A stretch of DNA of 64,000 nucleotides from Rhytidiadelphus loreus (GCA_947034895.1 OX344762.1:85182981-85246980); one strand, 5' to 3'. Positions 34,908-47,624 are shown, numbered from the stretch's first letter. Numbers and translations: made by a program. Notes: generated from the sequence alone by a model not told the origin.

Positions 34908-37435
34908 TCAGAGCTCCCCCGAACTAGCCTCTGAACTCGACTTTCTTCTGTCACTGGATGGGGAGGACGATTTTCTAGCTGGCTTCTTCTTGCCATACCA
35001 CCACCTGGAAATGGCTCGTGCTGCCTGGTTCACTCTCTTCAATGCAGTCTGCATTACCCTCTCTGTATGGGTTCCAATGTGAGTCCCCAGTTTAGCAGTC
35101 CACGTCTCCACCGCTGGTTTTTTCTCCTGCCAGATTTTAGATCACCAAGATATGTATCAGAGCACTCTTCCAGCAAAACCAAATCACTGATTGAAAAAAA
35201 ACCCAAGGAATCTGAGCTACTCACAACCTTGTAGAGGCTACAATTTATGTGATGGCTGTAGCAGCCCTCCACATAAATAGGAACTTAACCCCCTAAAACC
35301 CAAGGATTCATGGTTAAGAAACGATTAGTTGGAGTGATGTATTGTGAACAATATAATTCGGAAAGGTAAAAAATTTAGGTCACTGGAATTAGTGAAGGAC
35401 ATTACTTGTGTTTGTCAATTTATTTGATTCTTAAATGGAAAGAGAAAGTCTTGATATGACCGACTCAAGACAGCTAGAAACATGCGAGGCCTAATGTCCG
35501 TTTTTAAAAGTACTTTAGGGGTTAAGGGAGACATGAATAGAGATGCAAATGTAAAAGCAATGCAGCTTAAAGATATAATACTATCAGTAAGGTAACTTTT
35601 GATTTGATCAGTTACTGTGCAGATGCATGTAGCAGTAGAAAATGGCTACAATGACTATGTTGCAGAGCAATATTAAACCTGTACTATACAGTAGGCACAC
35701 TGCAGCACCCGAATGATCTTGACCGGAAAGACATGGAATATGCAAAAAGGTGGACATTGAAGCAGATACCTGACTCGTCTCAACAACATCTTCGTCATCA
35801 TCTTCGTCGTCGTCCTCGTCATCCGCATCAGGATCGCGGGGAGCACCATCATTCATTAAGCTAGGATTTTTTTGAAGCTCTTCTCGAGAGAACATTTTCA
35901 TTCCAGGTGCCCCTGGCATGTCCTGCAAATATGATGTATTGCCATATGATTCCAACGAAGTATGATATGGAAAATGGAGTTGAAAGCGGGAGTAAATGGC
36001 TTTTATTGCACGTAAAATTGAGTACCAGACAATCGTTAAAATTCATTTGAACTTACATTGAGAGAACGCATGAGCTTCTCCATTTCAGCTTCTTTGCCTT
36101 CTTTTGGCGTGAACGATTCGCCTGCCACTCTATCCTGTTCATTCAGAACCCAAAACACTAAAAGTTGACGAGTTGAAACTAAAATGAACAGACCCAAATG
36201 ATGCTGTAGACTGCAATCTCAAACTTGCTATCAAACAGGTCTGCATGCCCGTCATTTCGACCCTCAACAGAAGCATTGGCAAGAGACAAAGAAATCCCCG
36301 CAGTAAGTGTAATATCAATCAAGTACACGTGTAATATCAAGGTTTGTGAAGTAACAAGTAGTACCTTGGGCAAACGAGGTAGTTTGCCTACACAGGCTTT
36401 ACTCAAATCTTTGCACAGCAGCTTTACCACACCAGCTCGCGTTGCTCCAGCTTTGTAAAGATATTCAGCAACATCAGTGTCATGATCTCCCATAACCTAT
36501 GTCATAGATCAGAAGTAGAATTGCACTCAGTTGCAATCATTTAGGAAGCTTCAAGGAGGGTAACAGAATGTCCCAACAGAAAAAAAGATATCATACTACA
36601 CATTTTTGAATGATAGAAATATGGTTCTGGAAGTTGCTATAATCAACAGTTAGCTTCCAGAGAGGACTTTCTATGAGCATGACATTGTGGACAAAGAGGA
36701 CGCCAGTACATACCTCTTGGCAAGCTCGTTCTATAGTTTTGCACTCCGTCTTGCAAACCCCTTCCACCGGTTGCTCTACCAGCTGCAAGAGGACCACCAG
36801 TCCAAACCAACACCAATATTAAAAGACGAATCCTGCATATGAGTCGAATCCGACTAGCTAAACACAGAATCCACAAGAACGGAGAATTTCATTCGGCAAA
36901 GTATAGTTCTCGAACAACAATCGACAAATTTGTACCGTGCCGATCTGCCACGAGAGTCACATTATACTCCAGATAAGTTCTAGATTATCCTACCTGAAGT
37001 TTGTCCCCTTTCTCCACAATGTCCAGTTTTAAAATCCAGTCGCTCTCCTCTTTCTTCATGTTGCAGATATTCTCAGCAACATCGATAATCTCAAACTCAG
37101 AAATCTGCAGAAAGCCGCCTCATACTAAGATCCCTTGAAACATCTGAAGCAAATGTCAACAACTTTCGATAAATTGTTCCTTAGATTAAATTTGAGCAAT
37201 CAATGGAGTGTTTCGAGAGCAAGTGTACCTTCTTGGAAGCAGACTTTTCACGTTTTTCCTTGACTTGCCGCACCAGCTGCTTAGCGATGGCCTCACACAC
37301 ACTGCATTTGATAAATGGAATGTCGTCCTTTCTCGCTGTGATTATTTCCTTCTTGGCTTCAGCATGTCCCAAACCAGAGATGAATATGCCGGCTACAACC
37401 AGCAGCAAGATCGCGGAGACTCGGCAAGAAGCCAT
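34908..37435 (-). CDS. Secretory saposin-B/canopy-like protein, 7 exons
   Basis: Exons 37435-37229, 37104-36994, 36782-36714, 36496-36365, 36134-36057, 35922-35770 and 35126-34908 sum to 969 nt (322 aa plus stop). All are GT-AG and phase 0. A cleavable signal peptide is clear (hydrophobic 8-23, AEA near 25-27). A cysteine-rich saposin-B-like domain follows, with C44xxC47, C83, C116, C120, C127, C157 and C164. Next come the motif DMPGAPGMKMFSREEL (about 200-215), an Asp/Glu-rich stretch (about 231-246) and a basic Lys/Arg/Ser-rich C-terminus ending SSGEL. The layout matches plant proteins annotated as canopy- or MIR-interacting saposin-like (MSAP-like, e.g. Arabidopsis At1g42480, from memory). 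These are thought to act in the ER, but the exact role is not established here. No HDEL/KDEL signal is present. Confidence 0.85.
35285..35525. mobile_element. TTAA-flanked TIR element, copy E4, in an intron
   Basis: Ends TTAACCCCCTAAAACCCAAG and, reverse-complemented, TTAACCCCTAAAGTACTTTT. Only 241 bp long. It lies wholly inside intron 6 (35127-35769) of the saposin-like gene. Non-coding. Confidence 0.6.
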
Positions 37436-38330
37436 ATTTGCAGGGTTCAGTACAGCTCAAGCATTCAAGTCCTTCCGTTCGATCTAATCAGATAAAAATC
37501 TGCCAACAATTCTTCACGGCATTATTCATTAAGCTCACCCTAATTTTTTCACTAAAACAGGGTCAACCCTCCGACTTTGATTGACTTGAATACAATTCCC
37601 ATCATCACCACACAATCACCAGAGAATTTTTGACAGGAAAATCGCAGAAGTAGTCTAGGAAATCACACACACCGCCTCCTCAGAACTTCCCAAACGTCTA
37701 ATGCGCGAACCAATGTCAGTCACAATGCCACCTAAAAGTTTCAAAACAGAAATTGGCTTAAACCCTAAACCAACAACCCCTTTCATCGATCTCCAGGAGA
37801 TCAAAAAGAAGCTGGGCACGAGCTCTCGATAATGCACCACCCGACTCTTCTTTTCAGAAACCAAGCTCGTCAATCTTTGCGTAACTTACATACAACTCGG
37901 ATGAATTCACACGACCCAACAAAACTCAAACAGATCCAAAAAAAGACACATTGGCGGAGTTTCCAAGAAGGCAGAGAAACACACCGCCCAAAGCAGGATT
38001 GAACGCAAGCACTGTTTCTCAAATCTCCCCAACATCACTGACGGCATTTCTCAAATGCTTCTCATCTTTTCATCTTTCATCTTCTCCACTACCACTGCAC
38101 GTCCAGGTCTGCAACCGTGCCTGACCACCACAAACAATTGCCCTGCAAAATGATTCAAAATGCCAACAACGTGCTCAAGAACATTCTAGAGAGTGTTCAT
38201 TCCGACACTCTGTATAAGCTTAGACCGGGTATCAGAATACAGGGCCAGACATGTAAGTTAAACTTTTACTTTTTCCTCAGCAAGATTCGGATTTTGAGTT
38301 ACCCAGCATGATTATCAAAATGAGGATGTT
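37436..38330. other. Upstream region of the saposin-like gene
   Basis: GC content stays gene-like to about 38110, so the 5' UTR (perhaps with an intron) and the promoter are probably here. No further coding exon was found. Confidence 0.4.
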
Positions 38331-39900
38331 GTGATTGTGGGTCAAAATAAGCAATATATTAAGCATAGTTGGAGGCACTTTTTACAAGAAAAAAATATTT
38401 TTTGGGTGGTATTAGCAATTGAATTTTTTTGAAAATATACTTTTTGGATAAGACAAGAAATTACTATGAATTTTCAAAGTGGAAGCTCCCTTGCCTTTGA
38501 AACCAATATCTAGAGAATCAGTAGTCAACTAATTACAATTAAGTAAGGGAATGGTTTAATGACACTTTTGGGAACACTTTCAATGAAAATCTACTTGTGC
38601 AAGAACATTTTTGGGTGTTTTCACCTTAATTCTTAAAGTTTTTGTGAGTGCTTTAGAAGAAAGTAGTAAGAAAAGAGGTGTTTAGTGAATGTGAGTGGTC
38701 AGTAAATGAAAAAATTCTTTTAGCTTTCAACCATAAAATCCTAAATTTGTCTTCACTATTCAATAGCTACCTACCAATTTCACTAGTAAATTCTTCAAAA
38801 TGAGTGAGATTTGAAGGTCCAAAATTAGGAATTTTTATTTTCTTACTAGCTCTGAAAATTCTAGGCAGTTGCACTTTGAGTGCTAAATTCTACATGTATA
38901 CAATTCCATGTTGACGGTTGCTCTTTGGATTTGGTTTTTTATATGAGTTAGGAACATGTCTAGATTTTCTTGAAGTCATTGCACTTTTAGACATAATCAA
39001 AATTGTTTGGTTGTAGACATAGGTTTGGCAAAGTCATTGTTTGAAAAAACGCTAGCATTTTTTCCATGAATCAAATTTTCATTCAAATTAGTCCCAATCA
39101 AAAATTTAAATGGTAGAGACAATGATATCTATACTTCATTGAAAGCAATCATCATTCCTAAAAAACATAGGACCACAAATTAAGCCCCAACTTTTTGTAC
39201 ACTCTTTAGGTTTAGAGTAGCCCTCCCCTCCTAATGCTTTGTTGCCCTACACAACTAGGTTGGGTGGCATTGACAAGTTCTTTTGGTTTTTGGGCTGCTA
39301 ACAAGCTTAGGTGGATTTGTGACAAACTTAAATGGATGTGTAGCAAAGTATTGCACAATCAACATATAGTTGTGACTAACTTTAGCGGGTCTCGGGTACT
39401 ATTTGCTCCTATGTAATCAAGCTTTGCAATTCTTCTCAATCATTCATTATAATTGTGTGCTAACTATGCATTGCTCCACCACCTACGTTGTCGGGTTGTA
39501 TATTTGAACATTATTTAAAATATATATTTATTTTGTATTTTGTAGAGGTTCTAAGAATCTAAAGAAAAAAGTTTCAAGATGACGTGTCCAGTGGCTTCAA
39601 ACTGACACTTGTTGTCAATAAAGTTGTTAAAAGGACAAAAATCTTTGACAAATTTTAGTAGTCTGAAGTGCTCTTTCCAATTTTATAAAATCTATATTTA
39701 ATTTTGAAGTTCGACTTTGTAAATTGCAATGTCAAATTGAAGGATTTTTATGGAGTCGCAAGATCCAAAGGTAGAATTAGAGCTTTCCTTGTCGCAATTA
39801 CCAATTCAACCATCTCAGTCAACAATTTCTTCACCATTGTCATTCCATCCATGAGATGAAGCTAGATCTTCTCGTTCGCTAAAGAACCCTCGTATAAAGC
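38331..39900. other. AT-rich intergenic DNA with a G-family remnant
   Basis: Near 38340-38630 the sequence resembles the interior of G2 ('AGCATAGTTGGAG') and ends 'GGGTGTTTTCACCTTA', so it is likely a decayed TA-flanked element. The remainder shows no gene. Confidence 0.35.
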
Positions 39901-39939
39901 AACTTGGCATGGAAATCTTGATAGAGACACTTGAACTTT

Positions 39940-40841
39940 AGTGACCACAACTAGCTAATATGTGACTAAGTGTCTTATACAATTATTTCGCGACTATTGC
40001 CCTCTCTATTTGCACCAAATTTTTACATCATTGTTCGACATCACTGCTTTATATCATTAGAACAATGTTTAGTTGCAAAGTAGTTGTAGAACAAAATTGA
40101 TACATTGTTTTAGTCGCAATACAGTCATAGAATGAAGTGTAGGATTATGAGAATTAGAACAAAGTTCAAATTTAGAATGAATGTGAGTTCTTCACCATCC
40201 AAAATTCATCATAGTTGTCGATGTAAACTAGTCCACACTTTGTGATATTCACCATTAGGTTGGACATATAAGACTCGTAACTAGTTGTATCTTTATGTAA
40301 TGAATTTTGTTAATAGAATTCTAAGATTTTGACAATTTGTAGATTTCTATAGTTTGTAGATTCTACATTTTGAAGATTTTGAAATCTACAAATTCTACAA
40401 ATCAAAAACAAATTGCAAATGTGCCACAAACAAGTTGCAAATAAGTCACAAATGAGTCACAAATGAATCACAATGAAGTAACAAATGAGTCACAAATGAG
40501 TCGTACTAAAGTCACAAACAAGTAGGCAAATAAGTCATCCATTAGTCACAAATGAGTTGCCAATAAGTTGTACAACTCACCGATTGAGTGACCAACCTCA
40601 TGTGCAGCATATACTACATAAACAACCACGTCATAAAGCACCAGGTTATAAAGTGCATTGATGAAGTTCCAAATAAGCTACGGAATGAAAAACTAAACCA
40701 TTTTGCTTTGCAACTACAATACAACTAGAATACTTGTCCTATGCAACTAGGGCCCTCTAGATTTTTACAAGTCACAAATGTCCAATGTAACTAAAACCAG
40801 TTGTTTTTTGTAGTTGCAAAACCCCTCATTTTCTTCTAGTG
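39940..40841. mobile_element. CACTA-type element, left end missing
   Basis: The right end is CCTCATTTTCTTCTAGTG, identical to the right end of the element at 44265-45238. The bodies share 'CCTCTCTATTTGCACCAAAT', 'TTTAGTTGCAAAGTAGT' and arrays of 'CAAGTTGCAAA/CAAATGAGTCA' (40380-40560). No CACTAG left terminus was found, so this copy looks truncated. The 5' boundary is approximate. Confidence 0.6.
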
Positions 40842-40844
40842 ATA

Positions 40845-41125
40845 GAAGGTGACAAAAAAAATGTACAATGTCAGGAAACAAATATACAAGATAAGAAAAA
40901 AAATTCAAAAGTAAAGGAAAAAAATACAGAAGGTTTGAAAAAATATGTAGAATATGTAGAACAAAAATAGAGAGGGTGACAAAAAAATTATCAAAGATAA
41001 GCAAACAGATATAAAAGATAAGGAAAAATATATAAAAGGTGTATGAATAAATAGAGAGGGTAACAAAAAATTATAAAAAGATAAGCAAACAAGTAGAAAA
41101 GGTGAGGAAATAAGTATAAAGAATT
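40845..41125 (+). repeat. Purine-rich degenerate tandem repeat
   Basis: Repeated 'GGTGACAAAAAAA', 'GATAAG(C/G)AAACA', 'TATAAAAGATAAGGAAAAA' units with strong A/G strand bias. The minus-strand hydrophobic frames here are by-products of the poly-purine strand. Confidence 0.6.
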
Positions 41126-42855
41126 TTTTTTTTAAAGATTCACTATAAGAAAAAACATTTAGGGTTACAAAGCCCATCTCCCCCTGAATGCACCAAAATA
41201 ACATTCAATTCACCTTATGCTCTTCGGTCATAGTTGCTTCCATTGCAATTTAGGGCCTTACTATAGTGATATTCTTCTAAACATCCCTGATTTAGGCACA
41301 AAAACACTTGATTGCAAGTCCAACAATAGTAGCTACACTTAGGGTCTCCACATGTTATGCATTGACGCCTCAATGGACTCCAAGCTTACATGTGGGGATA
41401 TGGATCTTCCTCTTCATTTACATGAGTTCTTCGGCCATGTCAATTGTATATGAGAGCATCACACAAATCAAACTTGAATTGAAGGTGAAAAATTGGTTTT
41501 CCCTCACGTTGACGTTGACACAAGGTTTTATATACATATTGACCATTGTCATGTCTTATAGGTGGTAAAAAATTCAGTGTCATCACATATGCAACTTAAT
41601 TTGGCTAAACTATAGTGCTCTAAGTTGGTCTACAACATCCACCTGGCCCCTTATGTCAATAGTATACTCCAAATGCATAAGGGAAGTTTGGATCGGGTCT
41701 CTTCTTGCTCCATTCCTATGGAGACTTATGGATATATGCACACATATAAACTCAATAGGCAATGCATGAGTGAAAATGAAGTCAGAACACCAAACTTTTG
41801 TCCTTCTACAATATACATGCAATGCCACAAATTTCATGTGTTTTCCATTGTAGCATATCTTGAGGTGAATTGGTTCAATTTTGAAATGCTTTCAATTCCA
41901 TTGGTAGGCCCACTTGATTAGGCTTCATAGTGCCAACGGTATAAATTTTGAGTATAGTCAACTCCGTAAATAACCAAATCCTAAAGAAATAGTTGTTTGT
42001 GACAATATGTCCATTCACTATATGAAACCCATGTTTTTTTTGACGTATTTTTATGAACATCCACTTTTTTTCATGTTAACAATAATGTCAAACGTAACAT
42101 CAAGATGTGTTTGAAAACACTATCACATCATGCCTAACATGAATGTTCAATCACATTCAAGATTTGAATTTGTATTGTTAAATCCTCACATATGCTTTCT
42201 TCCTGTTCTACATAAAACTGGTTGAGCACTTCTTTCAATCCATGGTGAACACATTGACCAGGAATTAATGACTCTTCATATTCGGCAGGTATACTTCAAT
42301 GTTCGGAAAGTTTTTTGAGTTTTACCGGCTACTTTCAATACAACATTTCAATAGTAAAACGGAAGAATTCAAGTATACCTATGCATCAGGAAGAATGGAT
42401 TGAAAACTCACATCACATCACGTGCGTCAAACAATTGAATAGTTATGATGTTCATCGCAAAAGAAGCATACCAAGGTCATTTTTGCTAAAAGTATCAAAG
42501 TACATTTGCTGATGGAGTTGGATTCTTCCAGTATAGAAATATTTTGTCTTCACCAGTGATCTCGGAAGTGGCTAAATTTCGCCCATTTTCTACCAAATTT
42601 TCAACTGTGCTAAATGTACATGGGAGGAAATCCCCCCAAAATTAGGATTTGAGCAAGTTTACAGAGCTTGTTCACAGAAAAGTCAAAATTTCTTTCATTC
42701 ATCCGATGTCGCATTCGCAGTCATCCGCTACATCACCTTGTTGTGGTGGCAAAACATCACCCTCATCCATCGATTCTTCGCCATGACAGCTCTTGTACAA
42801 CCGTCCGATTAACAAAGATTGCTCCCTTAGGGTTTAGGGTTCAGGGAGGGCATTA
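41126..42855. other. Intergenic DNA without a recognised gene
   Basis: At 41146 CACTATAAGAAAAAACATTT looks like a CACTA terminus, but no matching right end was found. Open frames at 41308-41568 and 41625-41921 have no recognisable domains. Confidence 0.35.
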
Positions 42856-43027
42856 CACTAGAAGAAAACTGCATTCCAGCCAACAAAAGCTGGAAGACAA
42901 TTTTGCTGACTGCAATACAGTTTTCAAAAAACTGCGTTACTATCAACGCGATTTTTTGAAAATTGTGTTGCAGTCAACAAAACTGTCTTCCAGCTTTTGT
43001 TGGCTGAAATGCAGTTTTCTTCTAGTG
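42856..43027. mobile_element. CACTA-type foldback MITE (172 bp) with TTA target duplication
   Basis: Starts CACTAGAAGAAAACTGCATT and ends with its near reverse complement. The arms pair over almost the whole length around a short centre near 42937-42945. It is flanked by TTA on both sides (42853-42855 and 43028-43030). A 3-bp duplication and CACTA ends define the type. It probably inserted recently, because the arms and flanks are well preserved. Confidence 0.9.
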
Positions 43028-43795
43028 TTAGCATTACCAACTCCCTGCCTTACCTGATTTTTAGTAGCCGTAATCTTGCTTAACTCCATAATTTTTTGCT
43101 TACATCTCTGCCTCTCTGGTGTTGTCGTGGTGTAATCTGGAGCCGGTGCTGGTCTGTTGGACTAGTGTTTCTTGAGATTGGTGCCTTCAATTTTGGAGGG
43201 ATTTGGAATTTGGATTTTCCTATATAGAATACAGATTGCAGCAGACTTGCAGTTCTTGAATGAAGAAGCGCCGTCGTTCCATTTTCAAAATCGTGAGCGC
43301 CACTTCCTGAAAGTTGTTGAATTCAAAGATTTCTGTGATGTTGTCTCTTGCATTCAATACCTGGAGGAAATGGAGGCTCTAATTGAATTGAGATTGTGAG
43401 GTTCATTGGACATTGAAGTAGACGTTGGCAATTTGGAAACTAAAAAGGGAAGTTTCTTCAGTGCTGCATTGTTAATTTCATTTGCTATTAAAGACCATTA
43501 GAAGAGATTTCGGGCTTGTGGAAGGCCCCGAGTTCCCTGAGTTTTCTAACTTTGTGAACTCAGCCACATGCGCAGTCTGATGTGGCTAAACTTGGCATTG
43601 GAATTTTGTTTGCAATTCTTAGGGACTTGGGGTGCAGGGATCAGGGCGATAGCTCCCTGGTTGAAATTACCTGACAACTTCAGGGTGAAGACCTTCTGGT
43701 TTAGTCGCAACAGTCGTTGTGTTGGAAATTTGTTGCCTTCGACAGTGGCAGGTGGTGTTGGTGCCGTGGCTTTTGCTCCTATTGAAATTGACTAG

Positions 43796-46198
43796 AGCGC
43801 TGAGCAAGAGGTCGTTGTCATTTCGGAGACTCGGCTACCTAAGTCCCTATCTATACCACCACAATTCCAATGCCCCTCGGAGACCACTGTGATGTTGCCA
43901 AAGCTCAAATCTGTCTCCACGCGAAGGGGGAGGAAGAGAGCGCCTACAGACACAGGGGTTTCTTCTGTACCAGTGCCGAAAAAAAAGAAAACCGTGCCTA
44001 GTACAATCACGAGGCGATGGCAAACTGTTTGGGCTTGCAAGTTCACGTGGGCAGAGGGAGAGTTTGATTCCAACGGCGACTTAGTTGGTGTGATTTGCCA
44101 ATGTTGCAACACCATATCCGGAAGGAGGAAGGTCATTGTAGCGAAGGGGAATAATTTGGAAAAGCATAAAGGAAAGAGAGTGTGCAAGGAAGATGGTGTG
44201 CCTTTCCCTGACCTCAAGAAAGGCAACACATTCATAAAGTTGGATTGCAAACATTTGGAGTTCTCACTAGAAGAAAAACACGTCCGGCACAACCAACTAC
44301 TATGCAACTAGTGCCCTATGTAACTGTCATGCAACTAGTTTCCTCTCTATTTGCACCAAATCTAATGTAGTTGTTTTGTGTTATTGTTTTACAACATTCA
44401 TTCATTGTTTTAGTTGCAAAGTAGTCATTCTGTAGTTGTAAAAAAAGACTAGGAAACAACTAGTGTCCTATGCAACTATTATGCGACTATAAAATGACCA
44501 TAGTTGTTTCCTAGTTGTACGCTAGTTGTTTCTTAGTTGCACTCTAGTTGTTTCCTAGTTGCTTTCAAAGTTCATTCCCATTCGTGTTATATCAATTGAC
44601 CCATATCAATTGTAAAGAGTACCATTAGATTGAACATATAAGACTTGTAAGTTGTTATAGTCTTATGTAATGAATTCTTTTGATAGAATTCTAAGATCTC
44701 TATAATTTGTGGGTTTCTACAATTTGTAGATTTTGTATATAAGAATTTAAAAAATAATTAAAATTCAAGAAATTTTATAATCTAGGAAATTGAATTTTGA
44801 AATCTAGGAAGAAGGTAGATCTGAAATTTTGAAATCTAGGAAGAGGGTAGATTTGAAATTTTGAAATCTAGAAAAAGGTAGATTTGAAATTCAAAAATCT
44901 AAGAAAAAGGTAGTTCTGAAATTCTAAAATCTAAAAAGGAGGTAGATCTGAAAATTTGAAATCTACAAATCATTGAGATTTATATTTTAAAATTTACAAA
45001 TCTACAAGTTGTAAGCAAGTTGTAAGCAAGTTGTAAGCAAGTTGCAAACAAGTTGCACACAAGGATGAAGTTCTTTGTATGGTGTCGGATGACAAAAAAC
45101 CTTGCAACTAGACTGCAACTAATGCGACTTGTCCACTGCAACTACGGACTCTACATTGTCACCTAGTTGCAAACGTCCTATGCAACTACAAAATGAGTTG
45201 CATACTATAGTTGCAAAACCCCTCATTTTCTTCTAGTGAATGGAGTGAAGCACCTAGTGTTCAATTTGGGAGCCATGACAATCTGGGTACAGTGCATTGA
45301 CAAGCAGATGGGGAGTAGAATATTTGTAACTGAAGAGGAATTTTATCGTATCTAGAACTCTATTGAGCGGCAATTTGCGGATGTATTTCTCCTTACTAGA
45401 TTTCAAATTCCTTTTGGATTTTTGTTCTACATGCTTCTTCTCTGGTTGTCTCTTCTTTGCCGAGTTAGGCGTTGTTGCTGCTTTTGGTGAAGCCTTCGCT
45501 TTATTGTCAAAATGTTGTCTGTCTGTTTTTAGTGTACATCAATGGCATTCTGATGATGGTTGGCTTTTTTTGTCACAGAGGTGTTCCAATTGCTTTCTGA
45601 TGAACTTGACAAGCGATTTTCTCAGCAGGAGTTACTAGACGCTTTTGGGATAATATACCCACAATATTGGAAGCAAGAGGGCCCTGACGAAAGTTTTCCA
45701 CAACACTTGAAAGTGTTAAAAAACTTTTACTATGGTGCCAAGCTTGTCAATGGAGGGAGCCCTTTGACAGAGGGTGGAAGGCCTTACACAGCCCCAGAGA
45801 TGTTGTCTGCAGCTAAGTTAGACAACCAACAAGCCCTATTCAAAGTGACGATGAAAGCAAATGCTGATACTATGTGTGAACCACTATACCATGTGAATCT
45901 AGTTATAAAACTTTGGCGCAACTTGTCACAATCACAGCACTTAGAGAGCTTGATATCAGAGTATTTTAAGGTAGCCGAGATTGGTTGTTGCTTGGTATTG
46001 GGATCTATGGAGGACGAGAAGTGTTTCTCAACGCTCAAGTTCTTGAAATCATGCCAACGGAATCGCTTTGGAAAGCACCTTCCACTTGTAGTGCGGATGT
46101 TTGGGCAATGTTATTATACTTTGGAAAACTTTCCCTACAAAGAAGCCATTGATTCTTGGAGGAACGCAATTAAAATTGGTCGTCATGGAGATGTTTGA
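43796..46198 (+). pseudogene. hAT-like transposase remnant with an inserted CACTA element
   Basis: The N-terminal part (ATG at 43892) encodes a basic stretch (RRGRKRAP) and a cysteine/histidine zinc-binding block (FTWAEGEFDSNGDLVGVICQ, CC, then KGNNLEKHKGKR), as in the N-termini of plant hAT-like transposases. It is broken at 44264 by a CACTA element. Coding sequence resumes at 45239 (NGVKHLVFNLGAMTIW..) and, after a probable intron, at 45580-46198. The last part is a hAT C-terminal dimerisation-like domain (GCCLVLGSMEDEKCFSTLKF, KSCQRNRFGKHLPLVVRMF). The central catalytic region is absent, so this is a deletion derivative. I found no certain TIRs for it. Confidence 0.6.
44265..45238. mobile_element. 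CACTA-type non-autonomous element (974 bp) inside the hAT remnant
   Basis: Left CACTAGAAGAAAAACACGTC; right CCTCATTTTCTTCTAGTG. The flanking trinucleotides differ (TCT and AAT), so no duplication is visible. The interior holds TAGTTGCA-rich repeats, a 40-bp-scale array of 'AAATCTAGGAAGA(A/G)GGTAGAT' (44800-44960) and 'GCAAGTTGTAA' repeats (45005-45060). It has no transposase. Confidence 0.7.
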
Positions 46199-46649
46199 AC
46201 TGCACCTCCAGTATCCTCCTCATTCCATGTATCTTAGTTTTCATGAGATTATGCTGGCTTAGAAATTCAAATTTTAGTGTTTTTCCTTGACATTGAACAC
46301 ATGAGGGGGAGATTGTTGTCTTCTGCAAGCTGAAGAAGATGGAGCGTGCGATTTGGGGGAGCCTTCAACAATGTTGTGATGTTTTGCATGCTAACTTCTA
46401 ATGTATTATGTTGTTTGTCTGCCTTGTGCAAAACACTAACACTGAACAGGGCAGTCTTGCTTTTGCAAGTAGGGTTCAATCCCCTAGTTAGTGAATGTTT
46501 TTTACATCTCAATGTGATTGATATTGTGCATGAAAGTATGTTGCACATGAGAATGCTGAAAAATGAGCATGTCATTTAATCAAAACTAAATATACTTCTA
46601 AATGCACTTCTAATGGCAAAATTTGCAATTCCTTCATGTAAGACCACTA

Positions 46650-46985
46650 AGAGCATCCCCACCCGTCTTGCAAAACGAATGACCTCTTAAGAGAGGCCTC
46701 CAAAAATGCCCCACCCGTCTTGCAAAATGGATGGTCTCTTAAGTGGAGCGGCCTCCAAAGGGTCTCCGGCCTCCAAAACGAGGTCCTTTTGTAGGCCGGT
46801 TCCTGCTCTACAAAACATAAAGAGACAAAACGTGTTTTCAACTCCTCCAACCGGCTTCCTGTTTTCACCTCGCAGCTTGCTGCTTTCACCTCACATGAGT
46901 GAGGCGCTCGGCCTCTAAACCACTCGGCCTTTAAAAAAACAGGCCCAAACCCGCTTGCAAAATGCAGGATGGGTGGGCATGCTCT
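46650..46985. mobile_element. MITE with AGAGCATSCCCACCC ends
   Basis: Left AGAGCATCCCCACCCGTCTT; right end, reverse-complemented, AGAGCATGCCCACCCATCCT. Length 336 bp. The interior is GC-richer and carries direct repeats ('CCACCCGTCTTGCAAAA' twice). The ends resemble the 30.6-31.5 kb MITEs. The flanks GACCACTA and AACACTTA are not a convincing 8-bp duplication. Confidence 0.6.
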
Positions 46986-47624
46986 AACACTTAGCAATGA
47001 AAGCTGCATCCTAAACCAAAAATAGCCATCTGTCTCTTACTTAAGTCCCAGCCTTGTCGCAAATCTTCATTTACCAAGGAAAAAAAATTTATCAAAAATT
47101 CTACATTTTCCAATCAAAGTTATGAGACTCTTTTTACCACGGAAATAGGTTTTCACAGAAATAGCCCCCCCTACTGTCACGGATATAGCCTTCTAGTGAA
47201 TTCTCTAAATGCGATTCTGGGATCGCTGGTCCTCACATGTCGTTGTGAATTTATTGCTTTGATCTTCCCACCTTTCAGACAATATTTTAATCACTGTCAA
47301 ATCTTGCGCTGTTATGGTTACTCCTGTAACAGGGTTTCTGGACCCTTAACCCCGTAGAATCAGTATGAAGTAACGCTGCCTGCAAGTCATATGGGTGTGG
47401 GAGTCTTGGTCCACTGGTGTTAAGAGATTTCTATTTTACTTGTTGAAGATCCTGCAGACATTTTAACCAGCAAGTGCCCAAGCTGAAAATAGGAAAGCTA
47501 CTGTAGTAGTTTTTATAACAACTTTGAAAACATATTTCTACCATTCAAAAATGTAGACTGAGTAATATTTATTCTTTCTACTGGTACTTTCTGTTACCTT
47601 CCTTGAAGGTTGCTAAATGATTTA
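46986..47624. other. Intergenic DNA left of the Harbinger element
   Basis: No gene recognised. The last three bases (TTA, 47622-47624) are the left copy of the Harbinger target duplication. Confidence 0.4.

Noticed and set aside
41146..41166. Start of another CACTA element
   Set aside because: CACTATAAGAAAAAACATTT looks like a terminus, but no matching right end could be found in the window.
41625..41921. 98-codon plus-strand frame
   Set aside because: No motif and no neighbouring exons; an AT-rich chance frame is as likely.
43792..44307. 171-codon minus-strand frame
   Set aside because: Antisense shadow of the hAT-like zinc-finger block.
46642..46993. 8-bp hAT target duplication around the 46.65-kb MITE
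   Set aside because: The flanks GACCACTA and AACACTTA match at too few positions to claim a duplication.
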